From an uncultured Gammaproteobacteria bacterium (GTDB taxonomy: Bacteria > Pseudomonadota > Gammaproteobacteria > HK1): a stretch of DNA of 64,000 nucleotides. Shown here piece after piece: positions 44,425 to 52,337 of this stretch. The position numbers and the translations under genes were made by a program. The notes under the pieces were generated by a model. It did not search any database and had not been told where the DNA came from. It was given only the letters and a program-made list of their open reading frames with translations. The first letter of the stretch is position 1. Every line of letters begins with the position of its first letter. The DNA is taken from contig OY282353.1 in assembly GCA_958295465.1 (NCBI GenBank), positions 3,029,001 through 3,093,000 of the forward strand, given 5' to 3'.

Positions 44425-44822
44425 AGCGCGTCCTCGGCCGCGGCGCAGACGTCCGCGAGCGCGCTCCCCATCGAAGCTTCCGTCGCCGCCATCACCGCGC
44501 CTTCCACGATCGCGGCGTTGCAGATTGTGACGCGCCCGCGGCGGCTCTCGCCGAGCATCTCGATCGCCATCTCCGCGTTCATCTCCGCGCCGCCCAGGTC
44601 CACCAGCACCGCCACGCCCTGCTCCGACCATGCCGCCTCGATCGCGGCCGAGATCGCCCCCACGTCGGTCCCCAGCCCTCCGGCGGAGTCCCCACCGCAA
44701 GAGGCCAGCGGAACGCTCTCGCCGACCATCTGGCGGACCATGTCCGCCGCGCCGCGGGCGACGTGGGGCGAATGCGAAACGATGACCACACCGACGTTCC
44801 GTTCGGCCCCCGTGGCGCTCAA
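44421..44822 (-). CDS. dhaM: DhaM, EIIA-Man-like phosphotransfer subunit
   Basis: This 133-residue protein has the DhaM/EIIA(man) fold. The phospho-accepting histidine is in VVIVSHSPHVARGAAD near residue 17, and VAVLVDLGGAEMNAEMAIEM lies near 78. It takes phosphate from HPr-EI and rephosphorylates ADP bound to DhaL. The start is TTG 44822 (TTGAGCGCCACGGGGGCC), aligned to the ATGAGCGCTGCGGGGGCC copies in the duplicated junction units just upstream, so the original ATG has changed to TTG. Length is that of the first DhaM domain; HPr and EI are encoded in the next gene. Confidence 0.9.
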   Translation of the reverse strand: MSATGAERNVGVVIVSHSPHVARGAADMVRQMVGESVPLASCGGDSAGGLGTDVGAISAAIEAAWSEQGVAVLVDLGGAEMNAEMAIEMLGESRRGRVTICNAAIVEGAVMAATEASMGSALADVCAAAEDAL

Positions 44823-45129
44823 GACCCACCTCCCGAGCGCGTGCACACGGCCCCGACCATGAGTTGGCTTGAACGGGCGCCGGGGTCCGGGTAGCCGGCG
44901 CTGTGCTCGGCCCCCGCAGCGCTCATGGCCCACCCCGCAAGCGCGTGCATACGGTCTCGGCGATGAGCCGGCTCGAACGGGCGCCGGGGTCCGGGTGGCC
45001 GGCGCTGTGCTCGGCCCCCGCAGCGCTCATGGCCCACCCCGCAAGCGCGTGCACACGGCCCCGACCATGAGTTGGCTTGAACGGGCGCCGGGGTCCGGGT
45101 AGCCGCGCTGTGCTCGGCCCCCGCAGCGC
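44819..45129 (-). repeat. three tandem copies of the dhaL-dhaM junction (104, 104, 103 bp)
   Basis: Units begin at 44819, 44923 and 45027, and the real dhaL stop is at 45130. Each unit holds a dhaM-like start (ATGAGCGCTGCGGGGGCCGA), the end of dhaL, and a stop overlapping the next start by four bases. Units of 104 bp encode a 35-residue chimera, N-terminus of DhaM plus C-terminus of DhaL. The 103-bp unit has lost one base. Confidence 0.92.
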
Positions 45130-45750
45130 TCATGGCCCACCCCGCAAGCGCGTGCACACGGTCTCGACGATGAGCTGGCTCGAACGGGCGCCGGGGTCCA
45201 GGTGGCCGGCGCTGCGTTCGCCCAGGAACGAGGCGCGTCCCTTGCGCGCCACCAGCGCGCGCGTCGATTCGAGGCCAAGGCCGGCCGCGGCGGCCACGTC
45301 GTCGAGGAGCCGGGAGGCCGGGAGCGATCGCGCCACGCCGTCACGCAACGCCTCGCACACCGGCGCCAGCACGTCGAGCATGGTCTTGTCGCCGGCCTCG
45401 GACTTGCCGCGCTGCCGGACCGCATCGACGCCGGCCTGAAGCGCATCGGCGAAGTCCGGCAGGGCCGGCGTCTCGGGCAGCGCCTTCCCGATCCCCATCA
45501 GCAGCGATCCGTACAGCGGGCCGGAGGCGCCGCCGATCTTCATGACCAGGGTCATGCCCGCCTTCTGCAGCGCCTTGCCCACGGGCATGGCGTCGAGCTC
45601 CGGGCCGAGCCCGGCCACCGCGTCGAAGCCCCGGCGCAGGTTGAGGCCGTGGTCACCGTCGCCGATCGCCCGGTCGAGCTCGGTGAGCTCGTCCGCGTTC
45701 GCACGTACCGCCGCGGCCACCTCGCCGAACAGCTCGCTCACCGCCGGCAT
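45130..45750 (-). CDS. dhaL: dihydroxyacetone kinase subunit DhaL
   Basis: This is a 206-residue ADP-binding subunit. Magnesium and nucleotide motifs are clear: RAIGDGDHGLNLRRGF near residue 27, KIGGASGPLYGSLLMG near 72, and SEAGDKTMLDVLAP near 117. DhaL keeps ADP bound and transfers phosphate from DhaM to dihydroxyacetone on DhaK. The C-terminal ~35 residues (ARSSQLIVETVCTRLRGGP) are the part duplicated in the tandem junction units. Its stop TGA overlaps the first unit's ATG. Confidence 0.92.
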   Translation of the reverse strand: MPAVSELFGEVAAAVRANADELTELDRAIGDGDHGLNLRRGFDAVAGLGPELDAMPVGKALQKAGMTLVMKIGGASGPLYGSLLMGIGKALPETPALPDFADALQAGVDAVRQRGKSEAGDKTMLDVLAPVCEALRDGVARSLPASRLLDDVAAAAGLGLESTRALVARKGRASFLGERSAGHLDPGARSSQLIVETVCTRLRGGP

Positions 45751-45787
45751 CCTTTCCTCCTTTTCCCGGTCTTCCGGAACCGAACCG

Positions 45788-46825
45788 TCACGCCCGGCCG
45801 CATCGTGGACAGGCGGCCAGCCGCTCGCCGTCGCGGCCGAAGAACAGGGGAGCGTCGAGCCGGACGTCGACCCGGTCGCCGGCTCGAAGCTCCAGAGCGG
45901 CGTCTCCCAGGGTCACCAGGGTGTGCTCACCCACCTCGACGTGAACGGGGTTCTGATCGCCCAGGTGCTCGACCCGCCGCACCGTTCCTGCCCCGCCGCC
46001 TTCCCGCGCCCGCGCAAGATGCAGGTGCTCGGTCCGTGCGCCCACCGTCACCGCCCCCGCCGGCTTGCCCTCGACCGGCAGCAGGTCGCCCGGCAGCAGG
46101 TTCATCGCCGGCGTGCCGAGCCGGGCGGCCACGTAGACGTTGCGCGGCGTCTCGTAGATCTCGCGCGGGGTGCCGACCTGCGCCAGCCGTCCTTCGCGCA
46201 GGACGCCGATCCGATCCGCCATCGTCATCGCCTCGATCTGGTCGTGGGTGACGTACACGATGGTGGCGCCCGTCTCGCGCTGGATCCGCTTCAGCTCCAG
46301 CCTCAGCTCGGAGCGCAGCTTCGCATCCAGCGAGGAGAGGGGCTCGTCCATCAGGTAGGCGGCGGGGTCGCGCACGAGCGCGCGCCCGATGGCGACGCGC
46401 TGCATCTCGCCGCCCGAGAGCCGGGTCGCCTTGCTGTCGAGCTTGTGGCCGATGTGCAGCAGGCGGGCGACCTCCGCGACCTTCTCGCGGATCGCCCCCT
46501 CGGCGGCGCGACGCGCCGGGGCGCGCAACGGAAACGCCATGTTGTCGTACGCCGTCATGTGCGGGTACAGCGAGTACTGCTGAAACACGAACGCGAGGTC
46601 GCGGGCGGCCGGGGGCTCGCCGGTGACGTCGCGGCCTCCGATGCGGATCTCGCCCTCGTCCGGCGTCTCCAGGCCGGCGATCAGGCGCAGGGTGGTGGTC
46701 TTGCCGGCCCCGGTCGGACCGAGAAGCACCACGAGCTCGCCATGGGCGACGTCCAGGTCGATCGCCTCGACGGCGACCTGCTCCCCGAAGCGCTTGGCGA
46801 CGCCCCTCAGCGACAGGTCAGCCAT
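45788..46825 (-). CDS. CUT1-type ABC transporter ATPase 2
   Basis: This is a 345-residue MalK/UgpC-like ATPase. Walker A GPTGAGKTTT lies near residue 36, the Q loop is FQQYSLYPHMT, the signature is LSGGEMQR near 135, and Walker B is YLMDEPLSSLDAKLR. A C-terminal regulatory OB domain follows to RRCGRA. It is coupled to the upstream mini-ORF by an eight-base overlap. It should pair with ATPase 1 to drive the permeases encoded upstream. The start ATG 46825 was chosen because the family consensus MADLSLRGVAKRFG begins there; sequence before it is the chimeric junction. Confidence 0.9.
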   Translation of the reverse strand: MADLSLRGVAKRFGEQVAVEAIDLDVAHGELVVLLGPTGAGKTTTLRLIAGLETPDEGEIRIGGRDVTGEPPAARDLAFVFQQYSLYPHMTAYDNMAFPLRAPARRAAEGAIREKVAEVARLLHIGHKLDSKATRLSGGEMQRVAIGRALVRDPAAYLMDEPLSSLDAKLRSELRLELKRIQRETGATIVYVTHDQIEAMTMADRIGVLREGRLAQVGTPREIYETPRNVYVAARLGTPAMNLLPGDLLPVEGKPAGAVTVGARTEHLHLARAREGGGAGTVRRVEHLGDQNPVHVEVGEHTLVTLGDAALELRAGDRVDVRLDAPLFFGRDGERLAACPRCGRA

Positions 46826-46958
46826 GCGGGGCACTCCGGTACAGGTCGCCGTCGAGGATGCGACCGCCTGCCGCGTCGAACCCCACCGGCCGCTCGGGCG
46901 TGCACGCGACCTGCCCGCCGAAGCACCCGGTGACGCCCCGCAACGATACGTCAGCCAT
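46818..46958 (-). pseudogene. chimeric mini-ORF at the ATPase 1 / ATPase 2 junction
   Basis: A 46-codon frame joins an ATPase-2-like start (MADVSLRGVTGCFGGQVA) to an ATPase-1-like end (GGRILDGDLYRSAPHG). Start and stop overlap the neighbouring genes by eight bases each. It is too short to be an ATPase and is best read as the trace of a tandem duplication across the gene junction. Confidence 0.8.
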
Positions 46959-48048
46959 GCACGCCTCCCCGGTACAGGTCGCTGTCGAGGGCGTGGCCGC
47001 TCTGCGTGTCGAACACCACCAGACGTTCGGGCGCGCATTCGATGCCGACGTTCTCGCCGGGCACCACCCGCTCGCGCGAGGGCACGCGCGCCCGGAGCTG
47101 CCCGTGGTCCGTTTCCACCGTCACGATCTGCGTCGTGCCCAGGTACTCCGTGCCGAACACCGCGCCCCGCAGGGCGGAGGCGTCGCTGAAGCGCACCCGC
47201 TCGGGACGGACCCCGAGGGCAAGAGGACCGTGAGGACGCGATTCGCGCAGCGCCGGCACCGCGACCGCCGCGCCGCCGATCGCGATCGAGGATTGCCCGG
47301 CCTGCACCGCGCCCTCGAAACGGAGAAAGCTCATCGGCGGACTGCCGATGAAGTCGGCGACGAACATGGTCCGGGGCCGGTCGTAGATCTCCCGCGGGGC
47401 GCCGACCTGCTCGATCACCCCGTGGTTCATGACGATGATCCGATCGGCCATCGACATGGCTTCGAGCTGGTCGTGGGTCACGTACAGGGTCGTCGCGTGC
47501 AGGCGCTCGTGCAGGGTGCGCAGCTCCCCGCACATCAGCTCGCGGAACTCCGCGTCCAGGGCGCCCAGCGGCTCATCCATCAGGAACGCCTTCGGCCGGC
47601 GCACGATGGCGCGGCCCAGGGCCACCCGCTGGCGGTCGCCGCCCGCGAGCCCGGACACCCGCCGGTGGAGGAAGTGGTCGATGCGGAGCAGGGCCGCGGT
47701 CTCCTCGACGCGGCGGCGGCGTTCCCTGCGCGGCACCCCCCGGCACTTCAGGGGGAAGGCGATGTTGTCGTGGACGTTCATGTGCGGGTACAGCGCGAAG
47801 AGCTGGAACATGAACGCGACGTCGCGGCGCGACGCCCGGAGAGGGGTCACGTCGTCGCCGTCGATCAGGATCTGCCCCGAGGTCGGCAGCTCCAGACCCG
47901 CGATCATCCGCAGGGTGGTCGTCTTGCCGCATCCCGAGGGGCCCAGCATCACGAAGAACTCCCCGCCGTGGATGGTGAACGAGGACTCGCGCACCGCCAC
48001 GAACTCGCCGAAGCGTTTCTGCAGGTTCCGGACGCCGATCTCGGCCAT
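46951..48048 (-). CDS. CUT1-type ABC transporter ATPase 1
   Basis: This is a 365-residue ATPase. Walker A GPSGCGKTTTLRM lies near residue 36, the Q loop is FMFQLFALYPHMN, and Walker B is FLMDEPLGALDAEFR. The signature is altered: the usual LSGGQ reads LAGGD in VSGLAGGDRQRVALG. The C-terminus has the OB-type regulatory domain. It forms the nucleotide-binding pair with ATPase 2; the weak signature may make one of the two ATP sites non-canonical. It follows the small membrane protein with a four-base gap. Confidence 0.9.
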   Translation of the reverse strand: MAEIGVRNLQKRFGEFVAVRESSFTIHGGEFFVMLGPSGCGKTTTLRMIAGLELPTSGQILIDGDDVTPLRASRRDVAFMFQLFALYPHMNVHDNIAFPLKCRGVPRRERRRRVEETAALLRIDHFLHRRVSGLAGGDRQRVALGRAIVRRPKAFLMDEPLGALDAEFRELMCGELRTLHERLHATTLYVTHDQLEAMSMADRIIVMNHGVIEQVGAPREIYDRPRTMFVADFIGSPPMSFLRFEGAVQAGQSSIAIGGAAVAVPALRESRPHGPLALGVRPERVRFSDASALRGAVFGTEYLGTTQIVTVETDHGQLRARVPSRERVVPGENVGIECAPERLVVFDTQSGHALDSDLYRGGVHG

Positions 48049-48052
48049 CGCG

Positions 48053-48259
48053 TCACTCCGGAAAGTGGCTCACGACGACGAAGCCCACCGTCCCGGTGAG
48101 GATGACGGCGAACGAGAAGGTGTAGAGGACCATGAAGTACGGCTGCATCAGCATCACCACGCCGGCCGCGATCAGCACCGTCGCGGCGTTCTCCCAGGGG
48201 CCGCGCCGGAAGAAGCGCTTCCAGCCCCGGGGCGTCGCATCCGCATCGGCCCGGTTCAC
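48053..48259 (-). CDS. small membrane protein of the CUT1 operon (DUF2160-like)
   Basis: This protein of about 68 residues has two hydrophobic segments (AATVLIAAGVVMLMQPYF and VLYTFSFAVILTGTVGFVVV). Similar two-helix proteins accompany glycerol/polyol CUT1 operons between permease and ATPase genes. The start is GTG 48259 (VNRADADATPRG), in a second copy of the permease-end / DUF2160-start junction; ATG 48402 in the first copy runs out of frame. Confidence 0.75.
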   Translation of the reverse strand: MNRADADATPRGWKRFFRRGPWENAATVLIAAGVVMLMQPYFMVLYTFSFAVILTGTVGFVVVSHFPE

Positions 48260-48402
48260 TTGCGCACCGCTCCGAAGGTGACCCGACCGCACCGCGGTCG
48301 ACCGACGCATCGCGGTCGACCGACGCACCGCGGTCGCCCCGCGATTCCGCTGGCGCGGAATCGTGCTTGCTTCGTCCGGCCTCGTGCATCGGCCCGGTTC
48401 AT
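48256..48402 (-). repeat. junction duplication between permease 2 and the small membrane gene
   Basis: The sequence GCGGTGCGCAAATGAACCGGGCCGATGC recurs about 143 bases later with small changes. The ATG at 48402 overlaps the permease stop (ATGA) and opens a 48-codon chimera ending GRVTFGAVRK, the C-terminus of the permease. Inside lie two near copies of cgcatcggtcgaccg. The pattern is the same as at dhaL-dhaM. Confidence 0.85.
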
Positions 48403-49364
48403 TTGCGCACCGCGCCGAAGGTGATGCCCCGCAGCAGGTGCGAGCGGAGCACGACGGTGAAGACGAACACCGGGAGCAGGAACAGCGTGGTGCCCGCGGC
48501 GACCGCCGGCCAGTCGAGGCCGCCTTCCCCGATGATGATGGGGATGAAGGGGGGCGCGGTCTGGGCTTCCCCGCTCGTGAGCAGCAGCGCGAAGGCGTAC
48601 TCGTTCCAGGCGAAGATGAGGCAGAAGATCGCGGTGGCCGCGATGCCGGTCGTCGCCTGGGGCAGCACCACCTTGAAGAACGCCTGGAGCCGGGTGTAGC
48701 CGTCCACCATCGCGGCTTCCTCGTACTCCCGGGGGATCTCGTCCATGAACCCCTTGAGCAGCCACACCGACAGGGACATGTTCACCGCGGTGTAGAGCAG
48801 GATCATCCCGAGATGGGTGTCGGACAGGCCCAGCTCGCGGAACATCAGGAAGATCGGGATGGCGACCGCGATGGGGGGCATCATCCGCGTCGAGAGGATG
48901 AAGAAGAGCAGATCGTCTTGCAGCGGCACCCTGAAGCGCGAGAAGGCGTAGGCGGTCAGGGTGCCCAGGAAGACGGCCAGGAAGGTCGAGCCGAACCCGA
49001 TGATCACGGAATTGACGTAGCGGTCCGCGAAACGCGACGGCCCGGTGATGACCATGTTGCGGCTGCGGACCAGCCGGTCGTACCAGGTCTCGGGGGGCGG
49101 GAGGCTCGCCATGTACTCCGGGGTCTGGCGCGAACGGTTCGTGAAGAGGTTCACGTAGCCTTCGAGCGAGGGCTCGAAGACGACCTTGGGCGGATAGGAG
49201 ATCGAGTCGGGCGGGGTCTTGAAGCCGGTGAGCAGGATCCAGACCAGCGGGATCATCGTGACGAGGGCATAGGCCACGACGATCGCTCCGGCAAGGCGCC
49301 GGGCGCCGGCGGAGGGCTCGGCGACGGAATGGGCGCTGGATTTGCCCATCGCCGCCCCGTTCAT
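48399..49364 (-). CDS. CUT1-type ABC permease 2
   Basis: This is a 321-residue inner-membrane permease with about six transmembrane segments, the first near residues 20-40 (LAGAIVVAYALVTMIPLVWI). The EAA-loop motif is EEAAMVDGYTRLQAFFKVVLP near 225. A periplasmic insert with LPPPETWYDRLVRSRN follows helix 1. The start ATG 49364 overlaps the permease 1 stop (ATGA). It would import a polyol or sugar with permease 1. Confidence 0.9.
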   Translation of the reverse strand: MNGAAMGKSSAHSVAEPSAGARRLAGAIVVAYALVTMIPLVWILLTGFKTPPDSISYPPKVVFEPSLEGYVNLFTNRSRQTPEYMASLPPPETWYDRLVRSRNMVITGPSRFADRYVNSVIIGFGSTFLAVFLGTLTAYAFSRFRVPLQDDLLFFILSTRMMPPIAVAIPIFLMFRELGLSDTHLGMILLYTAVNMSLSVWLLKGFMDEIPREYEEAAMVDGYTRLQAFFKVVLPQATTGIAATAIFCLIFAWNEYAFALLLTSGEAQTAPPFIPIIIGEGGLDWPAVAAGTTLFLLPVFVFTVVLRSHLLRGITFGAVRK

Positions 49365-50389
49365 CGCCGCTTCACCGCGTTCATCGCCTTGACGTAGACG
49401 TTGGCGGCACCGAAGACGGTCACGAACAGGATGACCGCGAACGCCGAGCTGTAGCCGGTACGCCATTTCTCGAAGGCTTCCCGCTTGAGGTTGATCGAGG
49501 CCAGCTCGGTGGTCGACCCGGGTCCGCCGGAGGTCAGCTCGACGACCATGTCGAACATCTTGAAGTTCTCGATGGCCCGGAACAGCACCGCCAGCATCAG
49601 GAAGGGCAGCACCATCGGCACGGTGATGGACCAGAACCGGCGCCAGGCGGAGGCGCCGTCCACCTCGGCGGCTTCATAGACGTAGTCGGGAATGGAACGC
49701 AGGCCGGCGAGGCAGATGAGCATCACGTACGGCGCCCACATCCAGGTATCGACCATGACGATGGCCCAGGGCGCGAGAGCGACGCTCCCGATCATGTCCA
49801 GGGGGCCGACGTCGGCGAACACGTTGACGATGTAGCTGAAAATCCCGGTCTGGGGCTGGAACAGGTAGGTCCAGAACACCCCGACCACCGCCGGCGAGAG
49901 CATCATCGGCAGCAGGATCACCGTCGTCCAGAAGCTATGCCCCCCGAACCGGCGGTTGAGCAGAAGCGCCAGCCCGAAGCCGATGACGATCTGGAGGATC
50001 ATCGTCCAGCACAGGAAGTGCGCGGTGGCCTGCAGGTACTCCCAGATGTCTTCCTTGTTGAGGATGCGCTCGTAGTTGCGCAGGCCCACCCACTTGACCT
50101 CCGCGTTCGGCCGGTTGGCCCGGTAATTCGTGAAGCTGAGATAAATGGTCCAGAGCAGGGGGAAGATGTTGATGGCCAGCAGGATCAGGATCGTCGGCGC
50201 GACGAAGAGCCGGACGATGGCCCGATCCGAGAGTCCCCGGACTCCGGCGGCGGCGTGACGGGGTTCGCCGGTCTCGATGCTTCCTGGACGGTTACGGGGA
50301 TTTCGGGGAGCTATGGCGAAAGTATCCTTATACGGTTGCCGCTCATCTTCGCCCGGTACCTTGGAGGGCATCCGCGAGGCCATGGGCAA
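49361..50389 (-). CDS. CUT1-type ABC permease 1, start uncertain
   Basis: This is an inner-membrane permease with six predicted segments, from LFVAPTILILLAINIFPLLW to FAVILFVTVFGAANVYV, and the EAA motif YEAAEVDGASAWRRFWSITVP. The first membrane helix begins ~60 codons after ATG 50389, longer than usual. The N-terminal extension overlaps the separate small gene at 50311-50634 and has no ribosome site. An AGGA is followed by ATC near 50282, in frame, where an ATG would be expected. The true start may lie there. Confidence 0.85.
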   Translation of the reverse strand: MPMASRMPSKVPGEDERQPYKDTFAIAPRNPRNRPGSIETGEPRHAAAGVRGLSDRAIVRLFVAPTILILLAINIFPLLWTIYLSFTNYRANRPNAEVKWVGLRNYERILNKEDIWEYLQATAHFLCWTMILQIVIGFGLALLLNRRFGGHSFWTTVILLPMMLSPAVVGVFWTYLFQPQTGIFSYIVNVFADVGPLDMIGSVALAPWAIVMVDTWMWAPYVMLICLAGLRSIPDYVYEAAEVDGASAWRRFWSITVPMVLPFLMLAVLFRAIENFKMFDMVVELTSGGPGSTTELASINLKREAFEKWRTGYSSAFAVILFVTVFGAANVYVKAMNAVKRR

Positions 50390-50634
50390 TCGCCGCGTTC
50401 CTGCATCCAGTCACCGATGTGCTGGCCGCGGATCGAACGGCATTTACTCCGGAATGAAGAGGTCAGCTCAATCTCCATGCTCAGAGCGGCGCCCTCCCGG
50501 CGTGGAAGTTTCAGGACGACTTCATTCAGACCTTTGAACAGGATGTCGCGATCCCTCTTGTTCACTCTGAGCCCGGGTGTTCCCGGACACTCGCGTGTTC
50601 CCGACCGCCAGCCTGTCAATTCGATGTCGGCCAT
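50311..50634 (-). CDS. small conserved hypothetical protein between binding protein and permease
   Basis: This is a 107-residue protein with AAGGA seven bases before ATG 50634. The C-terminal half (FRSKCRSIRGQHIGDWMQER then PWPRGCPPRYRAKMSGNRIR) recalls a family of short unknown proteins whose conserved core contains an IGxW and a PWPxGxPP motif. There is no signal or membrane segment. It interrupts the usual binding-protein/permease order of CUT1 operons and its 3' end overlaps the extended permease frame by 79 bases. Function is unknown. Confidence 0.6.
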   Translation of the reverse strand: MADIELTGWRSGTRECPGTPGLRVNKRDRDILFKGLNEVVLKLPRREGAALSMEIELTSSFRSKCRSIRGQHIGDWMQERGDCPWPRGCPPRYRAKMSGNRIRILSP

Positions 50635-50738
50635 TGCGGTTCCTTTCGATGGTGAGGCACCGGTGCCGGCGATCGGCTACCCGGACGGACGGCGCGGATG
50701 CACCGCCCGTTCGGGGTATGCGCCGGCGCGTTCGAGGC

Positions 50739-52061
50739 TCAGAGCTTTCCTTCGTCCTCGAAGACCTCGACCCAGTCCTCGATCATCTTGTCGAGCGCCT
50801 CCTGCGCCGTGCCCTTGTCGGCGACGACGTAGTCGTGGACGCGCTTCTGCATCGACTGGAGCAGGGAGGCGTACGCGGGCTCCTGCCAGAAGTCCTTCAC
50901 GCCCGACATCGCCTTGAGGAAGTCGGCGGCGAAGGGGGCGGTGTCCGCGAAGCCCGGGTCCTCGAGCACCGAGTTGTGGCAGGAGTATCCGCCGAGGGAC
51001 CACCACTTCTTCTGCACGTCGGGCTTGGCGAACCACTCGATGTACCGGAGCGCCTGGTCTTTCTTGTCGGAATAGGAGACCACGGAGATCCCCTGGCCGC
51101 CCAGCGTCGACGCTTCGATCACCTGCCTCGGGTTGACGAAGAAGCCGGACTTCTCGCCGCCGACCGCGGGATCCTTGGCGATCCCCGGGAAGAAGGCGAA
51201 CCAGTTCATCTGCATCGCCACCTGGCCGGACTTGTAGGCGTCGAGGTTGGCGACCATGTAGGCGTCCGAATGCCCCGGCGGGGTACAGCACTCGTAGAGG
51301 TCCTTGTAGAACGCCAGCGCCTCGGCGGCGGCGGGGCTGTTGACGTAGCCCTGCATGTCATAGGGCTTGTCCGGGTTCTCGTACTGGAAGCCCCATGAGT
51401 AGAGGGCGGCGGTCACGCCCATGGTGATGCCCTCGGAGCCGCGCTCGGTGTAGATCGCGGCGCCGTAGACCTTCTTGCCGTCGATCTCCCGGCCCTGGAA
51501 GAACTCGGCCACTTCCCGGAGCTCGGTCCAGGTCTGCGGCGGCGCGAGGTCGCGGCCGTGCCTCGCCTTGAATTCCTCGCGCAGCTCGGGGCGTGCGAAC
51601 CAGTCCTTGCGGTAGATCCATCCGAGCGCGTCGCCCATGGCCGGCAGCGCCCAGTAGTTGGGCGAGCCCTTCGGCCAGGTCGAGTAGGCGTAGACGGTGG
51701 CCGGCAGGAAGTCGTCCATGGAGATCCCCTGCGCGTCGAAGAAATCGTTGAGCTTCACGTAGTGGCCGTTCTCGGCGGAGCCGCCGATCCACTGGCTGTC
51801 GCCGATCAGCAGGTCGCAGAGCTTCCCGCCGGAGTTCAGCTCGTTGAGGAAGCGGTCGGCGAAGTTCGTCCAGGGCACGAACTCGAACTTCATCCCGATG
51901 CCGGTCTCCGCGGTGAAGTCCTTCGACAGCTCGACGAGGGCGTTGGCCGGGTCCCAGGCCGCCCAGCAGAGCGTGAGCTCGTCCTGCGCCTTGGCCGGGG
52001 CGATGGCGAACGCCAGGCTGGCCAGACCGCCGGCGAGCGCGGTGGTGATGCGCTTGTTCAT
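50739..52061 (-). CDS. CUT1-type extracellular solute-binding protein
   Basis: This is a 440-residue protein with signal peptide MNKRITTALAGGLASLAFAI cleaved near AKAQ. The mature part has family-1 SBP features (WAAWDPANALVELSKDFTAE, GDALGWIYRKDWF, GGQGISVVSYSDKKDQA). It binds substrate in the periplasm and delivers it to permeases 1 and 2. The first gene of the operon, it has a strong GGAGGAGG site and a promoter with a palindrome 60-80 bases upstream. Linked DHA kinase genes suggest a C3/C4 polyol, dihydroxyacetone or glycerol as substrate; the sequence alone does not decide. Confidence 0.9.
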   Translation of the reverse strand: MNKRITTALAGGLASLAFAIAPAKAQDELTLCWAAWDPANALVELSKDFTAETGIGMKFEFVPWTNFADRFLNELNSGGKLCDLLIGDSQWIGGSAENGHYVKLNDFFDAQGISMDDFLPATVYAYSTWPKGSPNYWALPAMGDALGWIYRKDWFARPELREEFKARHGRDLAPPQTWTELREVAEFFQGREIDGKKVYGAAIYTERGSEGITMGVTAALYSWGFQYENPDKPYDMQGYVNSPAAAEALAFYKDLYECCTPPGHSDAYMVANLDAYKSGQVAMQMNWFAFFPGIAKDPAVGGEKSGFFVNPRQVIEASTLGGQGISVVSYSDKKDQALRYIEWFAKPDVQKKWWSLGGYSCHNSVLEDPGFADTAPFAADFLKAMSGVKDFWQEPAYASLLQSMQKRVHDYVVADKGTAQEALDKMIEDWVEVFEDEGKL

Positions 52062-52117
52062 CTTTTGCTACCTCCTCCTCGAATGATCAGGGGCTCGCCG
52101 ACAGGCGCGCGGAGTCG

Positions 52118-52145
52118 AGTTTAGTAGCTCGACTAAACATGTCAA
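52118..52145 (-). promoter_or_regulatory. promoter and palindromic operator of the DHA/CUT1 operon
   Basis: On the minus strand TTGACA (52145-52140) and TAAACT (52123-52118) are 16 bases apart. Between and over them lies a 20-bp palindrome GTTTAGT-N6-ACTAAAC (52119-52138), and a further half-site AGTTGACA/ACTAAAC repeats at 52142-52150. This is the best promoter in the window. Such placement fits repression; the regulator could be the HTH protein at 41445. Confidence 0.7.
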
Positions 52146-52167
52146 CTAAACCGCCGGGGCGCATTGG

Positions 52168-52278
52168 TCCCTTACCCATGAAATCTTCGACAAGACGATG
52201 AAGCGTCGATCGCCGACCGGCTGTCGATTCCGTGACGCCGATCCCGGATCCACAACCGGCGTCTGGTTCCGGCTGTGC
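52168..52278 (+). repeat. 111-bp direct repeat, copy 1 (second copy 54788-54898)
   Basis: Both copies start tcccttaccc and contain gattccgtgacgccg and ctggttccggc at the same spacing, about 75-80% identical. They flank the pentapeptide and MttB genes in the same orientation. Confidence 0.85.
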
Positions 52279-52337
52279 AGGGTTGGGTCATATCCGGGTA
52301 CGATTCGGAACCTGCCTCCGTTTCTGCGAGAGACCCC

